Source: Fervidobacterium pennivorans (GTDB taxonomy: Bacteria > Thermotogota > Thermotogae > Thermotogales > Fervidobacteriaceae). From it: a stretch of DNA of 64,000 nt. Of the stretch, positions 23,416 to 33,837 are shown one piece after another (the stretch's first letter is position 1; the number at the start of each line of letters is the position of its first letter). The position numbers and the translations under genes are program-made. A model generated the notes under the pieces. That model saw nothing but the letters and a program-made list of their open reading frames with translations. It ran no database searches and was not told the DNA's origin. The DNA lies in assembly GCF_001644665.1 (NCBI RefSeq), contig NZ_CP011393.1, positions 1,138,001 to 1,202,000 of the forward strand. Direction: 5' to 3'.

Positions 23416-26025
23416 CTAACCTCTTTTTATCTTCAACTTTGGTCTTTTGTTGCCAGACTTTTCCCCCTTGCTCTCGTCAATTAGTTTGAATTCCTCGTGA
23501 ATGGTACTGACTTTTGCAAGCTCTTTCTTTGACTCTTCCTCAGCTTTGTTGTCAACTCTTCTGAGGTTAAGCAGGTAAGAAACTGCCAGTTCGTAACTGC
23601 GCATCATCATTTCTGTGAACATCTGATATGTCTCTTTTTTGAATTCCAAAACAGGGTCTTTTTGACCGTAACTTCTTAGCCTGACAGACTCTTTAACGTG
23701 TTCAACTTCTTCCAAGTATTGTCTCCAATTCTCGTCTATTATCCTTAGCACGATAAATTTTGCGACGTGTTCGAAATCTTCTCCGAATTCTTTTTTCTTT
23801 TCTTCGTATGCATGTTTTATCTGATTTATCAATTCCTCCTTGAGTTTTTCTCTGTCATCAATTGTTTCTAAGAGTCCTTCAACATTTACGTAGTCTTTTA
23901 TGATAGCAAAGGAATCTTTCAATCCTTCTTTGTTCCACTCAGGAGTTGAACAAAATTCTTCCAATCTTGACTCGACAAAGTTTTCGATTGCTTCTTCCAT
24001 AAAATTGTCAACGTTGTGTTCCAAGATATAATCTCGGTATCCATAAACTGCTCGTCTTTGCGTATCTAAAACACTGTCTAGTTCAAGTAAGAACTTACGC
24101 ACCCCAAAGTTTATGCCCTCTACTTTCTTTTGCACCTGTTCAATTAGTTTAGTCAGTAACGGGTGATAAATAGGCTGACCTGGTTCGATTTTGACCATGT
24201 CCATAACTTTTTGTAGTTTGTCACCTCCGAATATTCTCATCAAATCATCCTCAAGGGAGAGAAAGAATATCGACTCGCCGGGGTCACCCTGTCTACCTGA
24301 CCTCCCACGTAATTGGTTATCTATCCTTCGGCTTTCGTGCCTTTCCGTTCCTATAACTAACAATCCTCCGAGTTCTTTAACACCAGGACCAAGTTTGATA
24401 TCTGTTCCTCTACCTGCCATATTCGTCGCAATTGTAACCATACCCTTTTGACCTGCTTGTGCTATTATCTGTGCTTCTTTTTCATGATATTTTGCGTTCA
24501 AAACTTGATGAGGAATTTTTTCTTTTTTGAGCATTTCGCTAAGTTTCTCACTTTTCTCAATCGATGTTGTTCCAACAAGAACAGGCTGACCTTTCTCGTA
24601 TCTTTTCTTTATCTCTTCAACAATTGCTCTATATTTCTCTTCGGTTGTTCTGTATATCAAATCGTCCCTATCTATTCTTATCATCGGTTTGTGAGTAGGT
24701 ATAACCACGACATCCAAGCCATATATTGCTTTGAACTCTTCTTCCTCTGTCTTCGCAGTTCCAGTCATACCAGCGAGCTTTTCGTACATTCGGAAGTAAT
24801 TCTGATAAGTTATAGTGGCGTACGTTATACTTTCTTCTTTTATCGGAACTCTCTCTTTTGCTTCAATTGCCTGATGTAATCCACCACTGTAACGTCTTCC
24901 TGGGAGAACACGACCTGTGAACTCATCAACAATCAAGACTTGCCCATTGTGAACGATATAATCAACATCCTTTTTGAACAAGTGAATTGCTTTAAGAGAG
25001 TTGATTATGTGGTAAATACTGTTAACATTTGCTGGGTCATATAGATTGTCAACACCTAGTAGTTTCTCAAGATAGGATATGCCCTCATCGGTAAGAATTA
25101 TCGACCGATGCTCTTCATCTACTTTGAAGTGTTTATCTCTTTCCAAGCGCTTCGCAATTTGGTAAAAGTGTTTATAGACCGATGCGTTGTTTTTCGACGG
25201 ACCACTTATTATCAGTGGTGTTCTTGCTTCATCTATAAGTATGCTATCAACTTCGTCAACAATAGCATAAAAATGGCCAGTTTGGACCTTATCCTCTAAA
25301 GAGATGACAAGGTTGTCCCTGAGGTAGTCGAATCCAAATTCTGAGTTTGTTCCGTACGTTACATCACATCTGTATGCTTCTTTTTTGCTCACTTCAACGA
25401 CATCCACTTCAAACGCTTCAACTGCCTTTTTAACTTTTGCTTCGTCGGGTAGAAATTCACCATCGAAATCCTCGAGCCAGACGCAGTAATTCTCCTCAAG
25501 ACCTTTTTGAGCCAACTCTGGATTTTTCCAGACCACTTCATAAGCTTTTCCAGATGTAGTTATGACTCCTACTCTTAAACCAAGAGCCAGATATATTGGA
25601 CCCATCCACATAGCGTCCCTTTTGGCAAGGTAATCGTTCACAGTAACCATATGAATGTTTCTGTTCATAAGCGAATTCAAAACGACAGGCAGGGTTGCAA
25701 CAAGGGTCTTACCTTCTCCTGTCTTCATTTCAGCTATCTTTCCTTTGTGGAGTACTATGCCACCTATAAGCTGGACATCAAAATGCCTCATTCCAACCGT
25801 TCTTCTTGCAACCTCTCGTGTGAATGCAAAAACATTTACCAGATGTTCATCAAGCTCATCCAAGTTTTCTAAAGTTCCCTTCTTGGAGAGTATGTAATCT
25901 CGCATCTGGGAAAATGACATCTTTCGAACTTCTGGTTCGAGCTCATTTATCTGCTCAACTAATTTTCTCGCTTTTCTAATCTCCATCTCATTTTTGTCAA
26001 ATAACTTTTTCAATTTTCCAAACAC
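23416..26025 (-). CDS. secA: Preprotein translocase ATPase SecA
   Basis: An 869-aa SecA. Walker A is in [13 protein letters not shown], Walker B region is [19 protein letters not shown], and the later motifs [24 protein letters not shown] and [10 protein letters not shown] are present. It powers protein export through SecYEG. The C terminus ([10 protein letters not shown]) lacks the zinc-binding Cys cluster found in many SecA proteins, as in other thermophiles. GTG 26025 follows AAGGAGG. The downstream small genes run in the same direction. Confidence 0.97.
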   Translation of the reverse strand: MFGKLKKLFDKNEMEIRKARKLVEQINELEPEVRKMSFSQMRDYILSKKGTLENLDELDEHLVNVFAFTREVARRTVGMRHFDVQLIGGIVLHKGKIAEMKTGEGKTLVATLPVVLNSLMNRNIHMVTVNDYLAKRDAMWMGPIYLALGLRVGVITTSGKAYEVVWKNPELAQKGLEENYCVWLEDFDGEFLPDEAKVKKAVEAFEVDVVEVSKKEAYRCDVTYGTNSEFGFDYLRDNLVISLEDKVQTGHFYAIVDEVDSILIDEARTPLIISGPSKNNASVYKHFYQIAKRLERDKHFKVDEEHRSIILTDEGISYLEKLLGVDNLYDPANVNSIYHIINSLKAIHLFKKDVDYIVHNGQVLIVDEFTGRVLPGRRYSGGLHQAIEAKERVPIKEESITYATITYQNYFRMYEKLAGMTGTAKTEEEEFKAIYGLDVVVIPTHKPMIRIDRDDLIYRTTEEKYRAIVEEIKKRYEKGQPVLVGTTSIEKSEKLSEMLKKEKIPHQVLNAKYHEKEAQIIAQAGQKGMVTIATNMAGRGTDIKLGPGVKELGGLLVIGTERHESRRIDNQLRGRSGRQGDPGESIFFLSLEDDLMRIFGGDKLQKVMDMVKIEPGQPIYHPLLTKLIEQVQKKVEGINFGVRKFLLELDSVLDTQRRAVYGYRDYILEHNVDNFMEEAIENFVESRLEEFCSTPEWNKEGLKDSFAIIKDYVNVEGLLETIDDREKLKEELINQIKHAYEEKKKEFGEDFEHVAKFIVLRIIDENWRQYLEEVEHVKESVRLRSYGQKDPVLEFKKETYQMFTEMMMRSYELAVSYLLNLRRVDNKAEEESKKELAKVSTIHEEFKLIDESKGEKSGNKRPKLKIKRG

Positions 26026-26091
26026 TTTCGTATTCCTCCTTGCGGCTGCTGATTTTCTTAAAGCATCAATAGTATTCTACCACAAAAAAAG

Positions 26092-26130
26092 AAAAAGGTC
26101 ATCCTGCCGTTGGGCAAGGATGACCAAAAA
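26092..26130 (-). terminator. Intrinsic terminator after the 2-oxoacid oxidoreductase gene
   Basis: GGTCATCCT (26097-26105) pairs with AGGATGACC (26117-26125), with additional inner pairs GCC/GGC and one bulge. On the minus strand it is followed by a T run, separating the oxidoreductase gene from secA. Confidence 0.8.
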
Positions 26131-26141
26131 GAAGATATACA

Positions 26142-27311
26142 TTAGAAGTCTATGCCTTCGAGGAGCATGTTATTAAGTTCGTTCAATATCTCGTGAGGTG
26201 CTATGAGTTCACCACTAACTTTACCGAGTAACCTCAATTTGGTTCCAGGTCGTACTAGTTTCACTACCTCGCTTGCGTATTGACCCAAGTTCATTTCAGC
26301 AACTAGCACATTCTGGACGTTCGCAAGTCTTTTTCGCATTTTTTCTATCGGAATGGGCCATATAGTTATTGGTCTAAGTAATCCTACCTTAATTCCCTCT
26401 TTCCTTGCTATCAACACAGCTTCTTTTGCAGACCTTGCAACGGAACCATAAGCAATTATTATCGTCTCAGCATCCTCGGTCATAAACTCTTCGCACTCAG
26501 CTATTTTGTCTATGTGTAACTTTATTTTATTCACAAGTCTTCTGATAAGTTTTTCAGCAGTTTCTGCCGTCGCCATCGGGAATCCTGATTCGTCGTGAAC
26601 CAAACCAGACACATGGAAATGCGCCTTTCCCATTTCTACCAACGATGGTGGAAGGTTTTCTGCATACTCGCTTTCAGAGAACGGAACAAATAGTTCTTCT
26701 TCCTCAAGCTCTCGAGCAGAAACTCTTTCGACAATTTCTATCTCACTATCAGGTGGTAAGATAAAATTTTCGTACATATGTCCAAGTACTTCGTCCATCA
26801 AAAGTATGACCGGAGTTCTGTACTCTTCAGCTAAGTTAAAAGCTTTTATGGTGTATTTGTAAACTTCTTCAACTGTCGAAGGATAAAGCGCGATGATTGC
26901 ATGGTCACCGTGTGTTCCCCACCTTGCTTGCATGATATCACTTTGCGAAGGTTTGGTTGGCATACCTGTTGAAGGTCCACCACGCATTACGTTGACAAAT
27001 ACTGTTGGTGTTTCCGTCATTATTGCATAACCTATAGCCTCCTGCATAAGACTGAAACCTGGACCACTAGTCGCGGTCATAGATTTTACTCCAGCAAGCG
27101 AGGCTCCTATTATCGCAGCAGCACTTGCTATTTCGTCTTCCATCTGTATAAATACGCCTCCAACTTTAGGTAATTCCCTTGCCATAGTCTCCGCTATCTC
27201 TGAAGACGGCGTGATTGGGTAACCTGCATAGAAACGGCATCCTGCTTTTATCGCACCATATGCGCAAGCCTCATTTCCCTGCCAGAAGACCATCCTTGGG
27301 TTTTTAGGCAT
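26142..27311 (-). CDS. 2-oxoacid:ferredoxin oxidoreductase alpha subunit
   Basis: A ~389-aa protein of the KorA/VorB type: GNEACAYGAIKAGCRFYAGYPITPSSEIAE at the N terminus, then QMEDEIASAAAIIGASLAGVKSMTATSGPGFSLM and VFVNVMRGGPSTGMPTKPSQSD. The alpha subunit binds the pyrimidine part of thiamine diphosphate and carries domain VI for CoA-linked oxidation of 2-oxoglutarate or branched oxoacids. ATG 27311 overlaps the stop of the ferredoxin gene and follows GCAGGTG. The beta and gamma subunits, usually next in line, are absent: a terminator and secA follow. Confidence 0.85.
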   Translation of the reverse strand: MPKNPRMVFWQGNEACAYGAIKAGCRFYAGYPITPSSEIAETMARELPKVGGVFIQMEDEIASAAAIIGASLAGVKSMTATSGPGFSLMQEAIGYAIMTETPTVFVNVMRGGPSTGMPTKPSQSDIMQARWGTHGDHAIIALYPSTVEEVYKYTIKAFNLAEEYRTPVILLMDEVLGHMYENFILPPDSEIEIVERVSARELEEEELFVPFSESEYAENLPPSLVEMGKAHFHVSGLVHDESGFPMATAETAEKLIRRLVNKIKLHIDKIAECEEFMTEDAETIIIAYGSVARSAKEAVLIARKEGIKVGLLRPITIWPIPIEKMRKRLANVQNVLVAEMNLGQYASEVVKLVRPGTKLRLLGKVSGELIAPHEILNELNNMLLEGIDF

Positions 27312-27537
27312 TTTCGACACCTGCCTTGCTCTCTTCAGATACTTCTACTATGTTTATAACAAAATCCGGACACAAATTTTCGCACATCAGACAACCAATA
27401 CATTTACTATGGTCAGGAACTGCTGGTCTGTTCAATTCTCCTTGGATAATGGTCTTTGTAGGACAGACATGATAACAAATACCGCACGCTTTGCACCATT
27501 GATATTTTATCTCAACTCTGTACTGTTTTTTTGCCAT
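27304..27537 (-). CDS. Ferredoxin-like delta subunit of 2-oxoacid oxidoreductase
   Basis: A 77-aa protein with two [4Fe-4S] motifs: CKACGICYHVCP (about 14-25) and CIGCLMCENLCP (about 46-57). It would pass electrons from the thiamine enzyme to ferredoxin. It overlaps the alpha-subunit gene. AGGAGGTAAG precedes the ATG. Confidence 0.88.
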   Translation of the reverse strand: MAKKQYRVEIKYQWCKACGICYHVCPTKTIIQGELNRPAVPDHSKCIGCLMCENLCPDFVINIVEVSEESKAGVENA

Positions 27538-27568
27538 TTTCTTACCTCCTTCAAGCTAGCACAATAAA

Positions 27569-28723
27569 CTACCTACCAAAAATAGCCAAGAAAACACCCG
27601 CTGCAACAGCCGAACCAATAACTCCTGCAACGTTTGGAGACATGGCATGCATAAGAATAAAGTTTGTTGGGTCTTCTTCTTGGGCGAGTTTTTGAGCAAC
27701 CCTCGCAGAGTCCGGTACAGCCGAAACTCCTGCAGCACCAATGAGCGGGTTTATTTTATCTTTCAAGAAAAGGTTTAAGAATTTCGCAAACAAAATACCG
27801 CTTGCAAGCGATGAAACAAATGCGAATGCTCCCATACCAAAAACAAGCAAAGATTGTGGTGTTAAGAAAACATCTGCCCTCGCGGATGCACCAACAGATA
27901 GACAAAGTAAAATTGTCGTTGTATCGAGAATATATTTACTTGCTGCTTCAACAAGTCTTTTGACATTTCCAACTTCCCTGAGCAAGTTACCAAACATGAG
28001 AGGACCTACCAAAGTCAGCGACTGAGGAACAAGTAACGCAGTAACAAGCGTTGTAATGATTGAAAACACTATCTTCTCTGCTTTTGAAACTTTTCTTGGA
28101 GCCTTCATTCTTATTAATCTTTCTTTTCTGGTTGTAAGTAATTTAGAAACTGGTGGCTGAAGTATAGGGATAAGTGCAATGTATGAATAAGCAGCGATTG
28201 CTATTATAGACAGAAGTTCTGGTGCAAATTTTGTAGAAACATAAATAGATGTTGGTCCATCAGCACCTCCGATGATACCTATAGACGCGGCTTGTTTGAG
28301 TGTGAATCCGAAAGCACGTGCAAGTAAGAATGTTACAAATATTCCAATCTGGACTGCTCCACCAAGAAATATCGTGAGTGGGTATGAGATCATAAATGAG
28401 AAGTCCGTAAGTGCCCCTATTCCCAGAAAAATGAGAGGTGGATAAATACCAAGGTCAAGACCCTTTTTTATATAGTACATGAATCCTCCAGGAATAAACC
28501 TGCCATCCGGGAAAGTCTGTGGCGGATTCAAAATACCCGTTGCAACCGGTGGGATATTGGAGAGAATGATACCAAATGCAATAGGTATCAAAAGCAAAGG
28601 TTCGGCATCCTTTTTAACGGCAACGTATATTAAGACACCAGCTATAGCTATCATGAAAATGTTTCCGAGTGTCATTTGTGAGAACGCCATTGTTTTTAGG
28701 AACACAAAAAACTCTTCCAGCAT
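27569..28723 (-). CDS. Sodium ion-translocating decarboxylase beta subunit
   Basis: A 384-aa integral membrane protein of the OadB/MmdB/GcdB family. It has about ten hydrophobic segments and the conserved GGADGPTSIYVSTKFAPEL helix, plus NPLIGAAGVSAVPDSARVAQKL, which carry Na+ and carboxybiotin residues. It decarboxylates carboxybiotin and exports Na+. It is 5 kb away from the alpha, gamma and biotin-carrier genes and precedes the 2-oxoacid oxidoreductase genes. GGGAGG precedes the ATG. Confidence 0.92.
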   Translation of the reverse strand: MLEEFFVFLKTMAFSQMTLGNIFMIAIAGVLIYVAVKKDAEPLLLIPIAFGIILSNIPPVATGILNPPQTFPDGRFIPGGFMYYIKKGLDLGIYPPLIFLGIGALTDFSFMISYPLTIFLGGAVQIGIFVTFLLARAFGFTLKQAASIGIIGGADGPTSIYVSTKFAPELLSIIAIAAYSYIALIPILQPPVSKLLTTRKERLIRMKAPRKVSKAEKIVFSIITTLVTALLVPQSLTLVGPLMFGNLLREVGNVKRLVEAASKYILDTTTILLCLSVGASARADVFLTPQSLLVFGMGAFAFVSSLASGILFAKFLNLFLKDKINPLIGAAGVSAVPDSARVAQKLAQEEDPTNFILMHAMSPNVAGVIGSAVAAGVFLAIFGR

Positions 28724-28782
28724 TTATCCTGGCCTCCCTGATGCTTTATTCTTTTTCAGTCGCGCTGTATTTTTCAATATCC

Positions 28783-28811
28783 AGTATACTATTATTGCAA
28801 AGACTTTTCAA
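28783..28811 (-). promoter_or_regulatory. Promoter of the decarboxylase beta-subunit operon
   Basis: On the minus strand TTGAAA (28811-28806), 17 bp, TATACT (28788-28783), 60 bp before the ATG at 28723. This is one of the best sigma70-like matches in the window. Confidence 0.7.
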
Positions 28812-28864
28812 CTATTAACTGTGAGAAGAAAACAAAGTATATGTGAACATTCTTCCGAATTCTC

Positions 28865-30028
28865 TTAAAATTCAAAGTTTAAATTCTTCAGTACCCCATC
28901 TTTCATCAGAAATTCGCCTTTAGATACTACGCTTACGATTTCCAGGGTTTCCTCATTTACCAAGACAAAATCAGCATCGTATCCCTTTTCAATTCTTCCC
29001 TTATTTAATTTAAAGACTTTGGCTGGGTTTGTAGTTGAAACCTTTATGGCTTCTTCCAAAGGCAAGCCATTTTCTACCACTTTGCGTATTGTATGCCAAA
29101 CCGAGCTAACGCTCCCAACGCTGAGCCCTACAAAATTTCCCATTTCATCAAACTTTGGAAGACTACCCTGCCCATCCGAGGAAATGGTTATATTCTCCAA
29201 CAAATTATTTTCATACGCTTTTAATATTGCATCAATTGTGTTAAATTCGCTCTTGGAAGATTCATCGTTTTTTGGTTGAAGAGCTGTTAAATCTATCATC
29301 CCACCTCTCATGGCAAACTCAAGCCCATGTTCGAAAAGCCATTTGTTTCTACTCATGTGCGTAGGATACAGATGCTGAATAGGAATCTCTGTGTTTTGGA
29401 TGATTTCAAACAAATAGTCAATTCCTCTTTTACCAGCGCCTACATGAAAATTCACAGTACCCGGCTTTCCAGAAATCATTCCACCTACCCTTGCATCTGC
29501 TACAACCCGCAAAATCTCCTCAAAAGTAGGTTGAGACGAACGATGGTCGGATATCGCTATTTCCCCAACCCCAATAACTTTGTCGATTAAAACAATATCT
29601 TTTATCACACTACCGGTAAAGGTTACAGGTGGAAGGCGGTAAGAACCTGTGTATATGAAGATGTTTAAGCCCTCATTTTCAAGAGCTTTTGCTTTCGCAT
29701 ACAAATTCTCAAGACTTCTAGTAACTCCGTCTGTTCCCAAACAACCAATAACCGTTGTTATTCCATTCTTAATACATTCTGAAATCTTCAGTTCCGGGGT
29801 CCTAGTTTCAAACCCGCCTTCCCCACCTCCACCAGTTATATGTACATGTGGGTCGATAAGTCCAGGTAATAGCAACAAGCCAGAAGCATCGTAAATTTCT
29901 ATTTCGAAGGGGACAAAAAAGGGATTAACGTCTTTGCTTATGTGAATGATTCTATTGTGAAAGATAACATCTAACTTCCCTACATACTTAGGGGCAAAGA
30001 TTTTTGCGTTTTTTATAACTCTTACCAT
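28865..30028 (-). CDS. iadA: Isoaspartyl (beta-aspartyl) dipeptidase
   Basis: A 387-aa amidohydrolase. LPGLIDPHVHITGGGGEGGFETRTPE carries the first metal His pair (HVH) and the Gly-rich loop typical of IadA. GEIAISDHRSSQP and VNFHVGAGKRG, then PTHMSRN, give further metal ligands, and ISSDGQGSLP carries the catalytic Asp. It hydrolyses beta-aspartyl dipeptides from damaged proteins. GAGGAGG precedes the ATG. It runs in the same direction as the upstream cNMP-like gene, 19 bp away. Confidence 0.9.
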   Translation of the reverse strand: MVRVIKNAKIFAPKYVGKLDVIFHNRIIHISKDVNPFFVPFEIEIYDASGLLLLPGLIDPHVHITGGGGEGGFETRTPELKISECIKNGITTVIGCLGTDGVTRSLENLYAKAKALENEGLNIFIYTGSYRLPPVTFTGSVIKDIVLIDKVIGVGEIAISDHRSSQPTFEEILRVVADARVGGMISGKPGTVNFHVGAGKRGIDYLFEIIQNTEIPIQHLYPTHMSRNKWLFEHGLEFAMRGGMIDLTALQPKNDESSKSEFNTIDAILKAYENNLLENITISSDGQGSLPKFDEMGNFVGLSVGSVSSVWHTIRKVVENGLPLEEAIKVSTTNPAKVFKLNKGRIEKGYDADFVLVNEETLEIVSVVSKGEFLMKDGVLKNLNFEF

Positions 30029-30047
30029 TTGAATTCCTCCTCAAACC

Positions 30048-31259
30048 TTAACTAATAGAACCATCAATTCCTATCTTGTGTCCCTTCCGTCTGACTTCTT
30101 CAATAACACGTTCAACATTCACATCCACCAAATAGGCTATGTCTTTCACATTAACTTTTGCTTTTCCAAAAATCGGTTGGAAATAATTTATCGCCATGAT
30201 GGTACGTTGGATTTGATTACCTTGGTTTTTAATCTCCAGAAGCTGCTTTACCTGAATTATACGTTTGAGTTGTGATTCGCATATCTTGAGTATAAATCCT
30301 GGATTTGTTAAGGTTGCTTTCTCTATACTCTCAGCACTCAATGGTATCAAATCAACTGGTGAAATTGAATATAGCGTCGCCATTCTAATCTTTGAATTCA
30401 TTATCGCTCCTTCTCCTACAAACTCGCCAGGTCCTACAATACTCATTAGAACTTCTTTATCTTCAAAAAGCTTTACTGCTTTTAAGTAACCCCTTAAGAT
30501 AAGGAAAGCTTCGGAAGCAACTTCACCTTCCATGGTTACAATCGTTTCACTTGGAATATGAAGTCCCGCTTTCATGTAGATATCCAAAATCTCCTGCTTT
30601 TCTCCCCCTTTGAAGAAGCTTACCAAAAACTGGTAGGACAAATATTCTGCATACTCTTTTGGATTTAGGCGCCTAAAATGTATCTCTGCCTTCTCCGGTT
30701 CCAAAACCATACTAAGTAATGTGTGCCAAATCATCACTTCTTTTCGCAAATCCTCAGTGACCACTTGCGGCATCAGTTTTACTATTATCTCGAACGCTTC
30801 CTTGTAGCAACCTGACGCGTAGAGTGACTTGGCTTGAAGGATATCTTGAAAAATAGCATCAGTAATCTTGTAAGCTCCTGGATGCGCTTTGTTAAAGAAT
30901 CTCATTTTGTCAGCACCAACGTAGGTTGGGAGCTCCTGGGCTTCCGTAAGCTCAGAATCAATTAAGAGCAATCTTTTAGCAATTGAGGGGATTATGTTTT
31001 TCACAACTTTTTGCGTGTGTTCTAAATTGAAAATTTCTTCAGGTTTGATAGCATAAAGTGTTACTTCGCTTGTTGAAATCACTTGCTCTTGCGAAGGAAG
31101 ATTGAAGAGCGACCATTCTCCAAATGTGCCCGAATTAAACTCTTGAACCTTTCTAAAAAGTTTGGTTTCGACTGTTCCATCCACCAAATAATACAAATAT
31201 TTCGGGATTTCTGAATAATCGTATATCTTCGTACCCGATGGGAATACAATAATCTCCAT
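30048..31259 (-). CDS. Double cNMP-binding-like protein with central helical repeats
   Basis: A 403-aa protein with a cNMP-binding-like domain at about 1-85 (FPSGTKIYDYSEIPKYLYYLVDGTV, GTFGEWSLF) and TPR-like helices at about 120-215 (QAKSLYASGCYKEAFEIIVKLM). A second, better conserved cNMP-binding domain covers about 230-330 (HIPSETIVTMEGEVASEAFLILRGYLKAVKLF, GPGEFVGEGAI), and a C-terminal helical part may be a winged helix (VNVKDIAYLVDVNVERVIEEVRRKG). It could be a Crp-like regulator or a scaffold. A two-gene version of the same plan is at 22323-23364. Confidence 0.65.
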   Translation of the reverse strand: MEIIVFPSGTKIYDYSEIPKYLYYLVDGTVETKLFRKVQEFNSGTFGEWSLFNLPSQEQVISTSEVTLYAIKPEEIFNLEHTQKVVKNIIPSIAKRLLLIDSELTEAQELPTYVGADKMRFFNKAHPGAYKITDAIFQDILQAKSLYASGCYKEAFEIIVKLMPQVVTEDLRKEVMIWHTLLSMVLEPEKAEIHFRRLNPKEYAEYLSYQFLVSFFKGGEKQEILDIYMKAGLHIPSETIVTMEGEVASEAFLILRGYLKAVKLFEDKEVLMSIVGPGEFVGEGAIMNSKIRMATLYSISPVDLIPLSAESIEKATLTNPGFILKICESQLKRIIQVKQLLEIKNQGNQIQRTIMAINYFQPIFGKAKVNVKDIAYLVDVNVERVIEEVRRKGHKIGIDGSIS

Positions 31260-31307
31260 AAATCCATCCCCTTGGACTTTGGTTTTAAGGTGATTTGCCT
31301 AAAGAAA

Positions 31308-31332
31308 AACCGGGCACATAACGTGCCCGGTT
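31308..31332 (-). terminator. Intrinsic terminator after kbl
   Basis: AACCGGGCAC (31308-31317) and GTGCCCGGTT (31323-31332) form a 10-bp GC-rich stem with a 5-nt loop, just after the kbl stop codon on the minus strand. Confidence 0.8.
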
Positions 31333-31340
31333 AAATTTTA

Positions 31341-32528
31341 TCATATAACAGCTAATTTCTTTCCCACCTTTTCAAACTTTTCAAGTGCAAAGTCGAGGTC
31401 TTCCTTGGAATGCACCGCACTTATCATCACCCTTATCCTTGCCTTGCCTTTTGGAACGGTTGGATAACCTATTGCTTGCGCAAATATGCCCTCCTCGAAT
31501 AGTTCTTTACTGAATTGCGTCGCAACTTTGGCATCGTAGAGCATAACAGGTGTTATCGGTGTTTGGCTTACTCCGAGGTCGAACCCCAGTTTCTTCATCT
31601 CTGTTTTGAAGTAATTTGCGTTGTCCCAAAGTCTTTTAACCCGTTCATCACTTTCTTGGAGTATTTTTACTGCTTCTAGACAAGCTGCAACATCTGCTGG
31701 TGTAAGCCCTGTGCTGAAAAGGAACGGCCTTGCTTTTTGTTTCAGATATCTGACAAGTGTTTCACTCCCCGCTATATAGCCACCAAGCACTCCGAACGCT
31801 TTTGAAAGCGTTCCTATCTCCATGTCCACTTTACCATGTAGCCCGAAGTGGTCAACAATGCCTCTTCCACCTCGTCCCAACACACCTTCGCCATGTGCGT
31901 CATCAACCATAACAGCTGCTCCATATTCTTCTGCAAGTTTCACAATATCAGGTAGTGGTGCAATATCTCCATCCATGCTGAACACACCGTCTGTGACAAT
32001 CAGAATTCTTCTGGCTTTTTGAACATCCCTTGCTTCTTTAAGTCTTGCTTCAAGTTCATTCATATCGTTGTGTTTGTACACATACCTCTTTGCCTTAGAA
32101 AGTCTAACACCATCTATAATACTTGCGTGGTTGAGTTCATCAGAGATAATTGCATCGTTCTCATCTCCGAAAATCGTTGGTATAGCTGCTTGGTTTGCTA
32201 CAAAACCTGACTGCAAGAAAATTGTCGCTTCTGCACCCTTGAACTCAGCAAGCGCTTTTTCAAGTTCTTCATGTATTTTCATAGTTCCAGCAATTGTCCT
32301 AACAGCACCGGGTCCAACGCCCCATTCTTGGATAGCTTTTATTGCAGCTTGTTTTAGTCTTTCATCATTTGCGAAACCAAGGTAATTGTTCGAACAAAGG
32401 TTCAACACCCTTTTCCCGTTGACTACAATCCACGCACCCTGTGGTGACTCAAGTGTGCGAATATTGATATAGAGTCCTTCATTTTTCAACATTTCCATTT
32501 CGTCTTCTAATATCTTGTAATTAAACAT
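31341..32528 (-). CDS. kbl: Glycine C-acetyltransferase (2-amino-3-ketobutyrate CoA ligase)
   Basis: A 395-aa PLP enzyme of the alpha-oxoamine synthase family: [18 protein letters not shown], then [34 protein letters not shown] and the PLP-lysine region [16 protein letters not shown] (Lys in TLSKAFG). It cleaves 2-amino-3-ketobutyrate with CoA to glycine and acetyl-CoA. It is directly downstream of tdh, giving a complete threonine-to-glycine route. The related AONS/BioF activity is less likely because of the tdh neighbour. Confidence 0.92.
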   Translation of the reverse strand: MFNYKILEDEMEMLKNEGLYINIRTLESPQGAWIVVNGKRVLNLCSNNYLGFANDERLKQAAIKAIQEWGVGPGAVRTIAGTMKIHEELEKALAEFKGAEATIFLQSGFVANQAAIPTIFGDENDAIISDELNHASIIDGVRLSKAKRYVYKHNDMNELEARLKEARDVQKARRILIVTDGVFSMDGDIAPLPDIVKLAEEYGAAVMVDDAHGEGVLGRGGRGIVDHFGLHGKVDMEIGTLSKAFGVLGGYIAGSETLVRYLKQKARPFLFSTGLTPADVAACLEAVKILQESDERVKRLWDNANYFKTEMKKLGFDLGVSQTPITPVMLYDAKVATQFSKELFEEGIFAQAIGYPTVPKGKARIRVMISAVHSKEDLDFALEKFEKVGKKLAVI

Positions 32529-32561
32529 ACTGTTCCCCCCTTCAAAACAAGTTTTTAATCA

Positions 32562-33620
32562 TCAGTCCAAATTCAGAACAACTTTACCACACTGCTTATT
32601 CAACATGAGTTCAAAACCTTTTTCCCACTGGTCAAATGGGAGTATGTGTGTAACCACTTTCGAAAGGTCCACTTTCTTCGTTCGGAGCAGTTCATCTGCA
32701 ATTCTCCAAGTTTCAAACATGCGTCTACCTGTTATACCGTAGACAGCCAGTCCTCGCATTGTAATCAAAGCATCAAAGTTTATTTCTATTTTCCCACCAA
32801 ATATTCCAAGCACAGATACTTCTCCGCCCATGGTAACGCATTTCAATCCATCCTCAAACGCCCGTCTGTTACCACTCATCTCAAGTAACACATCCACGCC
32901 ATCATCAAGAAGTTTGTAAACTTCTCTGACTAAATCTTTTTCTGCAGGATTGATAACAACATCTGCACCATTTTCGTAAGCCATTTTGATTCTCAACGGA
33001 TCGACTTCAGAAACTATTACAGTACTTGCTCCGGCAACTTTTGCGACCTGGATAGCCATCAAGCCGATAGGTCCCGCACCGGTGATAAGTACTGTTTTAC
33101 CAAGTAAGTTTGTAACAGAGGCAGTATAGATCGCATTTCCAAATGGTTCCATAACAGAAGCGTAGTCAAGAGGAATTTCAGGAGAGAATCTCCAAAGAAC
33201 TGTTTCGGGAATAATCGCATATTCTGCAAATATACCATTTGTATCAACACCCAAAATCTTAAGGTTCTTACATATGTGCATCCTACCGGTTTTACATTGA
33301 TAACAATGTTCACAAGGAATATGTGTCTCTGCCGCTACCAAGTCTCCAACTTTAACTTGCGTAACAGCACTACCAACTGCAACAACTTCGCCTGCCATCT
33401 CGTGTCCTGTTATTAATGGAGGAATTATACGTGACTGTGACCATTCATCCCATTTGTATATGTGAACATCTGTTCCACAGATTGACGCACGTCTTATCTT
33501 AACAAGCACGTCCCTCGGTCCAAGGTCTTCTTGTGTAGGTTTCTTAACTTGCTCCATTACTAATCCGGGACCTGACACCTTTTTCATTATTGCTTTCATT
33601 GTTTCATTTGTTGTTCCCAA
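32562..33620 (-). CDS. tdh: L-threonine 3-dehydrogenase
   Basis: A 352-aa zinc-dependent medium-chain dehydrogenase. The catalytic zinc ligands are Cys in SICGTDVHIY and the His-Glu pair in ITGHEMAG. The structural zinc site is CEHCYQCKTGRMHIC. The NAD-binding loop is ITGAGPIGLMAIQVAK. It oxidises threonine to 2-amino-3-ketobutyrate, used by Kbl. The start is TTG 33620, 8 nt after AGGAGG. The 217 bp upstream hold a TATAAT on the minus strand (33679-33674) without a clear -35. Confidence 0.93.
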   Translation of the reverse strand: MGTTNETMKAIMKKVSGPGLVMEQVKKPTQEDLGPRDVLVKIRRASICGTDVHIYKWDEWSQSRIIPPLITGHEMAGEVVAVGSAVTQVKVGDLVAAETHIPCEHCYQCKTGRMHICKNLKILGVDTNGIFAEYAIIPETVLWRFSPEIPLDYASVMEPFGNAIYTASVTNLLGKTVLITGAGPIGLMAIQVAKVAGASTVIVSEVDPLRIKMAYENGADVVINPAEKDLVREVYKLLDDGVDVLLEMSGNRRAFEDGLKCVTMGGEVSVLGIFGGKIEINFDALITMRGLAVYGITGRRMFETWRIADELLRTKKVDLSKVVTHILPFDQWEKGFELMLNKQCGKVVLNLD

Positions 33621-33837
33621 GACAACCGCCTCCTCCTATAAGGATGTATATGTTTAGTACAATCTGCATTTCAATTATACAACCAACAAAAAAACATCGA
33701 AATTCTATCAAACGTTAAATTAACGAGTATACAAGAGAAAAAACATCAGAAGGATACCTAATGTGGTAAAATTCACTAATTTTCTTAATAATGTTCGCTA
33801 TGTGAAATTTATACAAACTTTCACAGAAATCATTACC

